DNA of 64,000 nt from Acanthosepion pharaonis (GCA_903632075.3 CAHIKZ030000835.1:1738501-1802500), one strand, 5' to 3'. Shown: positions 22,890 to 34,022, counted from the first letter of the stretch. A program made the numbers and translations. Notes: generated by a model from the sequence alone, not told the origin.

Positions 22890-22934
22890 CTTCTTCTTCT
22901 TCTTCTTCTTCTTCTTCTTCTTCTTCTTCTTCTA
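22890..22934. repeat. (TTC)n
   Basis: About 15 units of CTT. Confidence 0.96.
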
Positions 22935-23027
22935 TGCATCGTATCCCTTCAGAACGTTGGCGATCATAGATCACCATATTATCCTATCCTTAACTCTTTT
23001 AATATTTTTTTTTGTTTTATATTCCCG

Positions 23028-23180
23028 AGGAATCGGAGAGCCGAGTTCGAATTCCATTACATTCACTTATGTGCTAATACTTTTAGGAAATGTATGAATC
23101 CTCTTCTTCTCTCCCCCAGCTATGGGTAAATAGGAGACCGGGTTCTATAGCCTTTGATAGCAACTGGTTTACCGCACTGT
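23028..23180 (+). mobile_element. tRNA-like SINE body (partial)
   Basis: Contains GGAGAGCCGAGTTCGAATTC (box B-like) and the body CCCCCAGCTATGGGTAAATA, lacking the head. Confidence 0.6.
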
Positions 23181-23373
23181 GGAGGAATGGATAGCGGCTC
23201 GGATTTAGGAATTGCAGAGCCGAGTTCGAATTCCACTCGAATCCATTACATTCACTTACATGCTAATACCCTTGGGAAAGGTATGAATCCTCTTCTTCTC
23301 CCTCCAGCTATGGGTAAATAGCAAGACAGACCGGGTTCTATAGCCTTGGAATGCAACTGGTCTACTGCAGAAA
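23178..23373 (+). mobile_element. tRNA-like SINE
   Basis: Head GGATAGCGGCTCGGATTTAG, box B GAGTTCGAATTCC, then the common body and GGTCTACTGCAGAAAGAAAT. It lies in tandem with copies either side. Confidence 0.68.
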
Positions 23374-23378
23374 GAAAT

Positions 23379-23680
23379 GGCACAGTGGAGTAATGGGTAG
23401 CGAGTCGGATTAAGGAATCGGAGTGCTGAGTTCGAGTTCCGATCGAATCCAATACATTCACTTATGTGCTAATACACTTGGGAAAGGTATGAATCCTCTT
23501 CTTCTCCCCTAGCTATGGGTAAATAGCAAGACAGACCAGGTTCTATAGCCTTGGGTGGCATGTTTTCTGCCGCAGAAAGAAATGGCGACTTACTACGGGA
23601 AAAAAAACTGCCTCGTCAGTCATGTATCGAAAGATACATGATCGCCTAAGCGTGTACCACGCATGGCATATATCTGACTG
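23379..23680 (+). mobile_element. tRNA-like SINE, longest copy
   Basis: Head TGGCACAGTGGAGTAATGGG, box B GAGTTCGAGTTCC, body, then a 3' extension (GACTTACTACGGGAAAAAAA, CTGCCTCGTCAGTCATGTAT). It gives the family's full structure. Confidence 0.7.
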
Positions 23681-23861
23681 ATATCTCCTAAACCTTGTTC
23701 TGTTATTTATTTACTCAAGTTCGCTAGGTATTTTATTAGTTCTTTTCCTCTCTCCTGCTTGCTTTTAATCTGTCCTGTGAGTATCGAATTTTCCAAGCCC
23801 ATTTTCCTCATTATGTGAAAATTGAACTACCTCTTTCTGATGTTAAGTAAAATCGTCCTTT

Positions 23862-24161
23862 TTGTTTCCATTTTTTTTTCAGTTCATGGTATTGTCAGCA
23901 TTTTTCCGTGGAAACACATTATTGTTGCTTCAAGTCTCTTCATCTGTGATGACATTGTCTAGTATTCCCTGCTATATAGTAGGACTGATATTAAATAACA
24001 GTTCAGTACTCTTTTCGTTGTTTCTAACGAATTTTTTTCTATTTGTTAATACTTTGCATAACTTTTTGAAGACATCCTTCGTATCCCAATGCGTCTTCGG
24101 ATTTCAGGGTCGCACTTCCGTCATTTGGTCAAACACTTCCCGAATAATTAAATTTTTGTAA
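23862..24161 (+). CDS. hydrophobic open frame, likely spurious
   Basis: Leu/Phe/Ser-rich frame (LLLLQVSSSVMTLSSIPCYI) in T-rich DNA. Several membrane-like stretches arise simply from base composition. Kept only because the stretch is otherwise empty. Confidence 0.12.
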   Translation: MFPFFFQFMVLSAFFRGNTLLLLQVSSSVMTLSSIPCYIVGLILNNSSVLFSLFLTNFFLFVNTLHNFLKTSFVSQCVFGFQGRTSVIWSNTSRIIKFL

Positions 24162-24344
24162 TTGTTTTGATATTTACAATTTGCATATTAGACTGTCTCT
24201 TTTGCTAACAACCATGTATTATATCTTGCAATTGATGTTTAGTTCTTTAATGACCCTTAATTCTCAATTTTCTTCAAATATACAGTTGTCGACACTTATC
24301 CGCAAGGAATATAACCCAAGACTCTCTCAAGATTACTAATACAG

Positions 24345-25620
24345 AAGATGGGTGAGATGTGTAAATTGTCGCCATTTTATTTTATTTTTAATTTCGAGCA
24401 TGCGCGTTGTTTGTTTTTAATTTTGTCGTCTGCACAGTATAGGAGGTTCACTTGGGCCTTATCTGTGAGAAAAAAGAATACCATGACGCAATTATCCGGA
24501 AGAGCCCGATGACGTAATTCGCCGGAAGCTCCAGTACGAGCATTTCAGAGGCTTTGGGTCTCAATCAAGGACAGAGCAGAGGCTTCGAAAAGAGTCGAAT
24601 GGTATACCGAGTCAACATCATGGTGTTTGGAGTGATCGCTACTGATGACGATGTTATTCCTCTTGTCACCGGGCCTCAGACTCAATACAAAGGTCTACAT
24701 CAAGTACTTTGAAGAGGCAGTGTTGTCCTGGGTCAAGAGGGTGGCTGCTGGAAGACCCTATGCCTATGTCTGGTAACGGGACTCTACACCATGAGACACA
24801 AGCATTTTCTGCAGCCACATCACCCCTTACATCTGGCCACTTAACTTCCCAGACTGCAACTCCCTTGATTATTATGTGTGGGGCGCAGTTGAGCGAGAGA
24901 CTAATAAAATTCCTTGTAACACCAAAGATGAACTGAAGGCAAGGATTATGGCAGCATTAACCAACTTAAACAAGGAAACCGCCCAGAAGAGATGCAGGAG
25001 ATTCCGAAGTCGTCTGGAGGCCATGGTTGAAGCCAATGGCGATTTGTTGAATACATCCTGGCATCTCATACACGAGTGTCTATTTTTTGTTGTTTTGTTT
25101 TTTGTTTTGTGTTTTGTTTTGTTTTTTTGATCGACAGTGAAACAAGTTGTTCCTGTCTGTTATCACTGTGGTTACCTGACCCCAGCAGAAAGGGTCGCAA
25201 AGGAAGGACGTTTTCTACACGCTGGTCTTTGCAGTCGAATTCATTTTCGACTAAATATAAGAATTGATATTGCATGTAATTATTTGACGATCAAATTTTA
25301 CTTGACAAATTTCACTTCACAAATGAGAGCGGAAGAGATTTCCCAGAAGTGCAAGTGAAGAAACTGTTACCATAGATCTTACGATTAGATTTAATTATTT
25401 TATCTGTAAAATGATGAGACCTATCTGCCGGACTGTTGCTATGGTAACGGAGTTAAAGTACGCACATTGAAGCCTAATTTCACAGATTCATCTCGAAACT
25501 TGTCGTTCTCGCTTCCTTCCATTGTTTATAGCAGTGATTGGAATGAAAGTGTGTAGAATGGGATGTCAGTGTTGTTTTCATGTTTTGTGTAATTTGGACG
25601 ACAATTTATCTACCGCCCCC
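24345..25620 (+). mobile_element. mariner/Tc1-type element, copy 2, interrupted by about 460 bp
   Basis: The leader at 24355-24490 matches copy 1 (GAGCATGCGCGTTGTTTG). The transposase remnant covers about 24590-25060. On the plus strand it includes NIMVFGVIATDDDVIP-like codons, the ITPYIWPLNFPDCNSLDYY catalytic block and WGAVERETNKIPCNTKDELKAR. A further part reads IMAALTNLNKET..KRCRRF. The 3' tail (GATGTCAGTGTTGTTTTCAT) resumes at about 25561. The stretch 25070-25545 between is absent from the 4.65 and 30.5 kb copies, so it is probably a later insertion. Confidence 0.75.
25070..25545. other. probable insertion inside mariner copy 2, unclassified
   Basis: Absent from the other mariner copies. 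It starts with a T/G-rich run, then has a frame with CYHCGYLTPAERVAKEGRF. Near its end it carries facing GTTACCATAG (25367) and CTATGGTAAC (25440). No transposon ends were recognised. Confidence 0.35.
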
Positions 25621-25684
25621 TGTGTATACAAATGTTGTTGTTGTTGTTGTTATTATTATATTATTATTATTATTATTTCTTTTG

Positions 25685-26275
25685 ACTTCTGGTGTGAAGA
25701 CATTTCTTTCCGGGTCCCGCCCAGAGACCTAAGATTAGAAATGACACCACTGACCAATTAAGAAAATAACTAACACACATATTTTACATAGATAAAGCTT
25801 TCCGTAAGGTGTGAGATGTACTCGTGAGAACATTGTTTTGTATTTCTTTAAAGCATGGGCTTCCAGGAATCCCTTCAATTAATCTACTGGAATCTTTTCC
25901 AACGAGTCCGAATGCTCCAATTACAACGGAGATTGTTGATGTTCCTATGTGCCACATTTTCGAGATTTTATTATTATTTTTATTTTCTTTGATTTCTGGC
26001 GTTTACACATTTCTTTCCGGGTCCCGCCCAGGGACCTAAGGCTAGAAATGGCGTCATGACACTTTCCACTGACAAAAAAAATAAAAAAATTCATAGATAA
26101 AGCCCTTCGTGTGTGCTGTACTTGTCAGAACAATTTTTTGTATCTCCTTGAGGCATGGACTTCCAGGAATCCCTTCAATTAGTCTACTGCAATCTTTTCC
26201 AACCATTCCTAGGGCTCCAACTACAACAGGGTTTGTTGATGTTCCCATATGCCACATTTTCGAGATTTCTATTTC
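25685..26275 (-). repeat. tandem pair of retroelement polyprotein C-terminal segments
   Basis: Two head-to-tail copies, about 25685-25970 and 25985-26275, share TTTCTTTCCGGGTCCCGCCC and the block CAGGAATCCCTTCAATTA. On the minus strand the second reads HMGTSTNPVVVGALGMVGKD, then RLIEGIPGSPCLKEIQKIVL and TSTAHTKG. This matches the conserved end (P.VVGALG.V.K...IPG.P....LQK..L.GTA) of a reverse-transcriptase polyprotein family. Trinucleotide repeats separate and flank them. Confidence 0.6.
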
Positions 26276-26281
26276 AAGGTC

Positions 26282-26315
<34 letters not shown>

Positions 26316-26362
26316 GTAGTAGTAGTAGTAGTAGTACTATTATTATTATTATTATTATTATT
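26282..26362. repeat. (TTA)n with (TAG)n centre
   Basis: TTA units flanking about seven TAG units. Confidence 0.95.
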
Positions 26363-26617
26363 TCAGACAATATTAAAAACGGAAAAGAGAGTCTTGCTGA
26401 ATTGTGACGTTTTCTGTGGTCGAGTGATAGGGCACAAAGGGGTTTCAATCCATGTTGGAGGGCATAGTCTTTTTATTAAGACTTCTTGAATGCAAGATAA
26501 TATACGCACCGTTTAAAATGGAGCGTTTATTTCAAATACGAGTATCCACTATAATAAGGTTTGAAGTAATAAACATGTGGGGAAAATAAATTTAATAATT
26601 CTTTACAAAAATATATA

Positions 26618-26970
26618 TCATGGTAATTGTTCTGATTTTCTTTCCTCGACTTCACGAATTTAAGCGCAGCACTAGATTGTCTGTTAGGTCTTATCATTTA
26701 ACAGTTGAAACGGCTAGATGTATCTATAAGTTCTATGCTAATAGCTTCTTCTTTCGTACTTCTCGTTTGTGGAATTCTCTTCCGACTTTTTGTTTTCCTG
26801 TCAACTACGGTCTTAAAAGTCAACGTCAGCCGTCATCTCGTATTTCCTTGAATGCTGATCTTTTATTGTCCTCTCTGTTTTTTCAAAGCATTCTCAGTTG
26901 CTTTCACATTTAATATTTAGGTCTTAGTAGCCTCATCGCCTTGCTTGGGGTGAAATGACTAAAAATATAT
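26618..26970 (+). mobile_element. non-LTR retrotransposon 3' end
   Basis: The plus-strand frame reads HEFKRSTRLSVRSYHLTVET, ARCIYKFYANSFFFRTSRLW and NSLPTFCFPVNYGL, then an extended tail. The 3' UTR signature (GGTCTTAGTAGCCTCATCGC) precedes TTGCTTGGGGTGAAATGA. It is 5' truncated. Confidence 0.75.
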
Positions 26971-27059
26971 ATCAAAAGTTGTGACAAGCGACGTATTTAT
27001 TAAAAATAATTAGGAGGATAGACGAAATGAAGATTGTGTAATAATTCAATTTAGTGATA

Positions 27060-27945
27060 CTTTTTAAAATTATATACATTTATTGATGCCTATTAAAATC
27101 ATATAAATTTATCGATGCTTATTAAAATTATATAAATTTACTGATGCCTTTTAAAACTGTATATATTTATTGATGCTAATTAAAATTATATAAATTTATT
27201 GATGCCTATTAAAAATATATAAATTTATTGATGCCTATTAAAATAATATAAATTTATCGATGCTTATTAAAATTATATAAATTTATTGATGCTTATTAAG
27301 ATTATATAAATTTATTTATGCCTTTTAAAAAATTATATAAATATATTGATGCCTATTTAAATTATATAAATTTATCGATGCTTATTAAAATTATATAAAT
27401 TTACTGATGCCTTTGTAAAATTATGTATATATTTATTGATGCCTATTAAAATTATATAAATTTATTGATGCCTATTAAAATTATATAAATTTATTGATGC
27501 CTATTAAAATCATATAAATTTATCGTTGCTTATTAAAATTATATGAATTTATTGATGTCTTTTAAAATTATGTATATATTTATTGATGGCTATTAAAATT
27601 ATACAAATTTATTGATACCTATTAAAATTATATAAATTTATTGATGCTTTTTAAGATTATATAAATTTATTTATGCCTTTTAAAAATTATATAAATATAT
27701 TGATGCCTATTTAAATTATATAAATTTATTGATGCCTATTAAAATTATATAAATTTATTGATGCCTATTAAGATTATATATATTTATTTATGCATTTTAA
27801 AAATTATATAAATATATTGATGCCTATTTAAATTATATAAATTTATTGCTAACTATTAAATTTATATATATATTTATTGATGCCTATTAAAATTATATAA
27901 ATTTATTTGTGCCTATTAACATTATATCAGTTTATTGATGCCTAC
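27060..27945. repeat. 29-bp AT-rich minisatellite, about 30 units
   Basis: Tandem units of the form TTTATTGATGCCTATTAAAA plus TTATATAAA (29 bp). Variants have GCTTATT, GCCTTTT or AAGATT. Blocks of variants recur together, indicating multi-unit duplication. No coding potential or CRISPR-like spacers. Confidence 0.92.
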
Positions 27946-28084
27946 TAGTATCAGTTTTGTTGTAGCCGGAAAAATTCAAGAGGAACATAATAAAGACTTC
28001 TCAAAATATTATACATGCGGCTAAACTATATAATCACACTTTTAATGAAAAGATATCCTCCCTATCAGCTTCTTCTATCAACTT

Positions 28085-28245
28085 TCTCGGTTAGGGGTAG
28101 CCAAACTTTCTTAATCTAAGAACCACATAAGATAAAGTTCAGCTGTGTGAGAGCCGCAAGACATGAACAAAATCTACACATACTTTTTTTTGCGTACACA
28201 TTTTGTTGCAAAATGTGTATATTTAAGAAATGCATTTATGCAATA
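28085..28245 (+). repeat. possible hAT-type terminal region
   Basis: The stretch GTTAGGGGTAGCCAAACTTT and later GTGAGAGCCGCAAGACATG resembles the ends of hAT elements, which often carry (A)GGGG...CAAACTTT and a 'gagccgc' phrase. No transposase is present. The MADE1-like MITE has inserted just after it. Confidence 0.3.
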
Positions 28246-28248
28246 ATA

Positions 28249-28350
28249 TTAGGTTGGTGCAAAAATAATGACGTAATAATGTCGTTTTTTGACGTTAAAA
28301 AATACGTCAAAAAACGACATTATTACGTCATTATTTTTGCACCAACCTAA
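28249..28350. mobile_element. MADE1-like mariner MITE, perfect 102-bp palindrome
   Basis: The ends read TTAGGTTGGTGCAAAAATAA and its exact inverse. The two 47-base arms are perfectly complementary around an 8-base loop (TAAAAAAT). TA lies directly outside each end, as expected of a mariner target duplication. The termini closely resemble those of irritans-type mariners (Hsmar1) and their MITE MADE1. Its RNA would form an unbroken hairpin of precursor-microRNA size. Confidence 0.9.
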
Positions 28351-28783
28351 TATTTATTCATGTAGGCACTTTTTTAAACTGCTAATTTGTATTGGTTTCA
28401 GTAATTAAAACGTACACATATGTATGAGTGGTAAAAAGAGTTGTTATTATTTTCTAAATGATTAAAAAAATAACACGAGGTAGGCCTACAACTTCGTCCG
28501 TCAAGTATTTTACCGGTATTTTCCCTAGTAATTATTGTTTATCAAACAAACCTTCTGACGGGGTTTTATTGGCTGAAAAATATGTATTTATATATAAACA
28601 TCTTTGTTCCTCACCTGTCAAGATGCGTTCGTATCGAAACAAAAATGCATTTTTGTCGTGAGTACTTGTTTGTTCGTATGCAACATCTTTATTATAAATA
28701 ATTCTGGCTCTAATCTTGGCACTAAGCCCTCTTTTAAATTAATGCTATGAACGTTTGAATTTATATTTTTTCGTTCTCGTTAC

Positions 28784-28785
<2 letters not shown>

Positions 28786-28826
<41 letters not shown>
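28786..28826. repeat. (TA)n
   Basis: 40 bp. Confidence 0.94.
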
Positions 28827-28829
<3 letters not shown>

Positions 28830-28949
28830 AATATATAAAAAATAGGTAAGAACTCGTTAGGCAAATAATCCAAAGTTCTTTAGTATTTTTTTTGTTATTA
28901 TTTTAAAAAAATAATGCTCGATACAAAAGTAGAGCATAAATAAATTATT

Positions 28950-29110
28950 TATTTAAAATATGATTCAACACGCTACATAAGAGTTCTCATGTTTCAAAAC
29001 AAGTTTCAATTCAATTTAATTCAAATAATTATATTGAAGTTTTCTTCTCTTGTTTTGAAACATGGGAACTCTTATGTAGCGTGTTGGAATCATATTTTTA
29101 AATAAATAAA
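28950..29110. repeat. inverted repeat, arms about 55 bp
   Basis: The left arm contains TTCAACACGCTACATAAGAG and CATGTTTCAAAACAAG; the right arm contains CTTGTTTTGAAACATG and CTCTTATGTAGCGTGTTGGA. The loop of about 45 bases is AT-rich. Confidence 0.82.
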
Positions 29111-29461
29111 TATATATATATATATATATATATGTAATTTATCTTAGGATATTAAAACATATATAATGTTAATTATGCTTCAACACAACAAATGTGACTA
29201 TTCAGGCGATGTTAAACTACTAATGAATGAAAGAATAATTTCGAAAGCAGAATATTTAAAAAAATAAGCTTGTCGAATAACCGGTCGAATATGACCTATG
29301 GTAAATACAAATTTACCGGAAATTAATATAAATCACGTCAGGAAGATCACACACACACACATATATATATATACATATATATATAGTTTCAAGGCGTGCT
29401 ATATTTATGGGATAAAGAGCTCAATATCAGAGATAGAGCGTATGTAAATATAAAAGTAAAA

Positions 29462-29580
29462 GTGAACATTGAAGTCAACACTCAGAGATAATAAGCAGTT
29501 TCATGCTAGGCGCAATCGTCAGGCCTGGGGATTGCGTCTAGCATGATACAACCTGTCACATCTAAGTGTTGACTTCAATG

Positions 29581-29583
<3 letters not shown>
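29462..29583. repeat. inverted repeat, about 120 bp
   Basis: GTGAACATTGAAGTCAACAC at the left and GTGTTGACTTCAATGTTCA at the right, with an inner pair GCAATCGTCAGG / CCTGGGGATTGC. Confidence 0.7.
29498..29522 (-). ncRNA. hammerhead-like motif in a 120-bp inverted repeat
   Basis: The minus strand reads CTGACGA, short stem TGC/GCA, then GAAAC. The inverted-repeat arms (GAACATTGAAGTCAACACT and its inverse ending at 29583) enclose it and a degraded facing copy. Confidence 0.42.
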
Positions 29584-29629
<46 letters not shown>

Positions 29630-29652
29630 TAAATTTGTGTGTGTGTGTGTAA
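29583..29652. repeat. (TA)n and short (GT)n
   Basis: Directly follows the inverted repeat at 29462. Confidence 0.93.
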
Positions 29653-30081
29653 GATTTAATTCCTATAATATGCTTTCGTTAATAGATGAATACTCTTTAC
29701 ATTGATCCCACAGAGGGCGGTGATCTCCCTTTTCTCTCTATATGTGCTCAGCTACGTCTGTGTGTATGTCATCCCTTGCATGTAAATGATGCTATTATAT
29801 TTGTGTTGTCAACAGTTATGTTACGAATAGTGTTCGGTAGGTTTCCATGAATATTTAAATGAGATATAACTGAGCTATGGTCAGAAAGGTGTAGAGTGAG
29901 TCTGCGTGTTAAACATGTTGTGGTGTGGCCTATATATGCATTGCCGAAAGCGATCGGATAAAAAGAACATTCGGAGAGTTTTTATATAATTTATCATTTG
30001 GAAAGAAAAAAACAATTATTAGATCGCAGGAGAAATTATATAAAAAACTAAACACAGCACGTTGTCCGTCGTATTCAATGA

Positions 30082-30086
<5 letters not shown>

Positions 30087-30148
<62 letters not shown>
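30087..30148. repeat. (TA)n
   Basis: About 60 bp, abutting a Tc1-like end. Confidence 0.96.
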
Positions 30149-30149
<1 letters not shown>

Positions 30150-30483
30150 GGGGAAATAAATATTCGTACACATATACATTTTTAATTTATTGTATTTCCA
30201 ACTAATGAACAAACAAACTTTTCATATGATTTACTGTACAGAGATGCATAACAACTAAATATGCATAGAAAACAGAAAAATTGATTTAATAGCAATAAAT
30301 CTCATTTATCCATTTTAATGGGTGAAAAAGGTATTCGTACAATGCAAATTTCAGATTTTAAACTTTTAAATAAATTGATTTATACTCTAGATTATTTAAG
30401 TGGAATATTCTAGAAGGTTCCAATGTTATCATTAGTTATTCTTTAACCTAAAAAATACAAACAGAACATTCTGTAATTGATAT
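30149..30483 (+). mobile_element. Tc1-like transposon 5' end
   Basis: Next to a (TA)n tract, the sequence GTGGGGGAAATAAATATTCG followed by a long AT-rich non-coding leader resembles the terminus of Tc1-like elements that begin with A(G)TGGGG.AAA. A related inner string (GGTATTCGTACAATGC) recurs at about 30330. No transposase codes are visible before the junction with the mariner remnant. Confidence 0.45.
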
Positions 30484-31105
30484 TCGTGCGAGAAGGTTAT
30501 CATCACGCCAAGAGATAAGAAGTGACAAACAATGGACATCATGGTGTTTCGAGTGATCATTAATGATGGAGACGTTATGTATCCATTCATCTTGCCAAAG
30601 GGCCACAGTCTCAACTCGAAGGCCTACATCAAGTGTCTTGAGGAGCTAGTGCTGCCTTGGATCAAGAAGGGGGCTACCTGAAGACCCTATGTCTGGCAAC
30701 AGGACTGCGCCATACCACACAAGAGGGGTACCCAATTATGACTGTCAAACAATTTCTACGACCACATCACCCCTTACATCTGGCCACCTAACTCCCCAAA
30801 CTGCAACCCCCTTAATTATTATGTGTGAGACGCAGCTGAGTGAGAGACCAACAAAATTCTTTGTAAGGGCAAGGATTATGGCAGCATTCACCAAGTTAAA
30901 CTAAGAGACCGCCCCAAAGAGTTGCAGGTTATTCCGATCTTGTTTGGAGGCCATGGCTGATGCCAATGGCAACTGTATTAAATAAATTTACTCTTTAGTA
31001 TTTTAAGATATTTTTGCATAATTTTGGTAAATATATCTGTTAAAATGAGATGTCAGTGTTATTTTAATTTTTGTGTAATGTTGACGACATCGCATCCTGT
31101 ATGTA
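30484..31105 (+). mobile_element. mariner/Tc1-type element, copy 3 (5' truncated)
   Basis: Starts inside the transposase (MDIMVFRVIINDGDVMYPFI in plus-strand codons). It continues through LNSKAYIKCLEELVLPW, an ITPYIWPPNSPNCNPLNYYV-type block and a RARIMAAFTKLN block. The tail (GATATTTTTGCATAATTTTG) is shared with copy 1. The first part joins a different Tc1-like end at 30.15-30.48 kb, so two elements are fused. Confidence 0.72.
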
Positions 31106-31164
31106 TATTGTAGCTTAGATGTGACACAAGGCCGAAAATAGGCGGGACACTTAGTTATCAGCTA

Positions 31165-31480
31165 TTGAACAGTGGATAAAGGCGTTAGTTAGATCCAGTG
31201 AGAGTACCCAAAGGGTATGAGTTCAATACCCGGTTAAGGCAGTGGAGAACTTGGAGAGGGGAATTAACAGGAGATAACTGATAACTGACATCCATTAGAC
31301 ATGGCACGTGGAACTAGAACAGTCTACCCCAGCGAGCAAAATAAAGAGTTCAGTTCGACATTCCAACCACCTAAAGAAGGCCAGAGCGAACGGCCGAAAT
31401 GTTCAGATAAATATAGCAACAAAGATGAGGATGATAGTCCGAGCAATGTAAATAGTGTACATAATACTTAATCTCAGAAA
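31165..31480 (+). repeat. family B repeat
   Basis: Head AACAGTGGATAAAGGCGTTA, box B GAGTTCAATACCCGG, then CATGGCACGTGGAACTAGAA and the degraded motif near 31380. Confidence 0.62.
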
Positions 31481-31516
31481 TATATACTAAAAAAAAAATA
31501 AAAAATAACAAGAAAT

Positions 31517-31990
31517 TATTTGTCTATATTTCTGAGATAAAGTATTATGTACACTATTTACATTATTCGGACTATTGTCCTCATTTTTGTCGCCATATTT
31601 ATTACAACGTTTCGGCCTTTCAGTATCTGTCTATATTTCTGAGATGAAGTATTATGTACACTATTTACATTATTCGGACTATTGTCCTCATCTTTGTCGC
31701 CATATTTATTACGACCTTTCGGTCTTTCAGTATCTGTCTATATTTCTGAGATGAGGTATTATGTACACTATTTACATTATTCGGACTATTGTCCTCATCT
31801 TTGTCGCCATATTTATTACAACGTTTCAGCCTTTCAGTATCTGTCTATATTTCTGAGATGAGGTATTATGTACACTATTTACATTATTCGGACTATTGTC
31901 CTCATCTTTTTCGCCATATTTCGGCCGTTGTACGCTCCGGCCTTCTAAAGGTGGTTGGAATGTTGAACTGAACCCTTTATGTAAATACCG
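31517..31990 (-). repeat. tandem array of family B 3' segments (107-bp period)
   Basis: TGTCTATATTTCTGAGAT starts at about 31519, 31626, 31733 and 31840, a 107-bp period. Each unit has TACACTATTTACATTATTCG and TCTTTGTCGCCATATTTATT. The array faces the plus-strand copy at 31.17-31.48 kb head to head. Confidence 0.7.
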
Positions 31991-31999
31991 TAATTTTTT

Positions 32000-34020
32000 T
32001 TTTTTACTTTCCTCATATTTGTCGATTTTAATGTAAAAACCTGTGTTTGAATGTAAGAAATGCTATTGCTATTCACTTATTTAATTCTTTACTTTCCCAA
32101 CTAGTTTTAGGCATTATGAAAACTAGGATTTTGAAATAAGTTGTTACGATTCAGTGAATATTTTCAACTATTTTCGTACTTAATTTTTTCTACACATGTT
32201 TTTAAGCACGATTTTGTGATCCTTTTTAGTTAATAGTTAACGGTTATTGTAGAATATCATCATCTTTTTTTTGACATGTCTATAATATGTAAAGTTTTGT
32301 GACTATTTTAATCTTTTTTTTTATTATTTGAAAACCGTTCTGTCACAGAACTTTGTTTAATATTCAAAGCATAGTTTGCACACTCCTCGTCTTGGCCGCG
32401 TTTTTAACTGAAAAAATCTTTGATATACAAAACAGAAGGTGTGTTGGTGTGAGTCAGCAAGCAACAGAAGTGGCAAAATGGTGCGAACAATGAACAAGAA
32501 AGAGGCGTGAAAAGACATGAAGGATGAACTGGAAATGACGGTGATGAGAAGGATGAAAATAAAAATGGAAGCGAAGAATAAAAAGATACGACAGGAATTC
32601 GAAATGAAGAAGTATGCAGAGAAAGTCGAAGCAACACCTAAACAATATGAAGAAAAGCGTCAAACTCTGAAACACAGAAAACAGTCAATTAAGATGAAGT
32701 TGTCATGCCTTAAACTTGCATCTTCAATAAAGACACATGTCACAAAGCAGGATATAAACCAGAGAAGTGCACGCCAACACATATACGCAACCATACACGC
32801 ATAAGTACACACACACAGATGCACTTACGCATGCAAATTTTTGCGTATGTGTGTACTTATCAAGGATAAATGTAACTCCGAAAAACATGTCTGAAAGTAA
32901 TCCATATTTGATAATTCTTTGTTGATATTTATTGACACCGAATGTAGGTCAAAAATCGGTAGCTGAATTTTTATCAGAAATTTTTGAAGTTTAATTAATA
33001 TTAATCTCTGAATTAAGTGCAATGACAATGACTGGAGATTATGCTAAAATGATATGTAAAATAAATTTTTCATCATTAGGCTACGGACTAATGGTTGCAT
33101 TGTTCTTCAGCTATTTATAGGGGTCACTATTATACAGTTGTAAAATATATATGTAATAAATATTATTATATGAAGTGAAAGTGAAATATTATATGGGTAC
33201 CATCAAAGTTTCGCTAAAAAATTAGCGTACCCTGATAATAAAAATGCCCCAAGCTTAATAAAAACAAAGTTTTATCGTCAAAGCCTTTATGTAATTATTA
33301 GGAAGATAGAGCAAAGGATTTTTTGATTATTAAAGTACACATTTTAATCCTTTTTAGAACATTCTAAATTGTGGATAAAAAGTTGTTTTTCTTGTCAAAG
33401 TTTGACCAAGAATAAGTATGGGAAATTTTAGCATCTTTTTGCTAGGAAAAAAATACAAATGTTGGATTTTAATGAAACTTTCAGGGCTTATTCACAAATA
33501 AATGAAATTATTTTTGAAATATTTGTTGTTTTTTTTTTTTCAGAAAGTCTTGTTAAAATTATTTTCTTACATCTTACCCGCCACTTATTTAATTCTATGA
33601 AATTTCGTATAGTTTAATATTTATACTAATTATAAGCACAAGTCCATGGAGAATTGAAATCATTTTTTATATAAAACAGACCCCCGAATTGCCGAAAATA
33701 TACCCTGAATGATTAAACAAAAAATACAATAAAATTAAGACATTATTTAATTGGAAAAGCTTTTACGAATAAGATATATCATGGATACTATTAGCATACA
33801 AAAAATATTTTCCGGTGAATAACAAAATTTTACAAGAACTATTTTCAATTTTTCTAAAATTTAATTAAAATAATTTATAAAGTTTTAAACCTTTTAAAAT
33901 TGTGTATTAGTTTGTGCCGGTTTGGTGATATTGTTATTAAGTAAAAACTGTATTTACTAATCATCAATGGAAAAGCTTGCTACAATTCAGCGATTCAATA
34001 TATTTTTAAAAGAATTTAGA
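32000..34020. other. AT-rich, gene-poor
   Basis: Apart from the charged frame at 32517, nothing recognised. Confidence 0.5.
32517..32804 (+). CDS. unrecognised lysine/glutamate-rich frame, 95 codons
   Basis: ATG frame strongly charged and helical-looking (DELEMTVMRRMKIKMEAKNK, KYAEKVEATPKQYEEKRQTL), consistent with a coiled coil, then a basic tail. No family recognised, no splice sites verified; purine-rich composition alone could produce it. Confidence 0.25.
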   Translation: MKDELEMTVMRRMKIKMEAKNKKIRQEFEMKKYAEKVEATPKQYEEKRQTLKHRKQSIKMKLSCLKLASSIKTHVTKQDINQRSARQHIYATIHA

Positions 34021-34021
34021 A

Positions 34022-34022
34022 C

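Noticed and set aside
27060..27945. Regularly spaced repeat that could suggest a CRISPR array
   Set aside because: Units are contiguous and 29 bp long with no unique spacers, in a eukaryotic genome.
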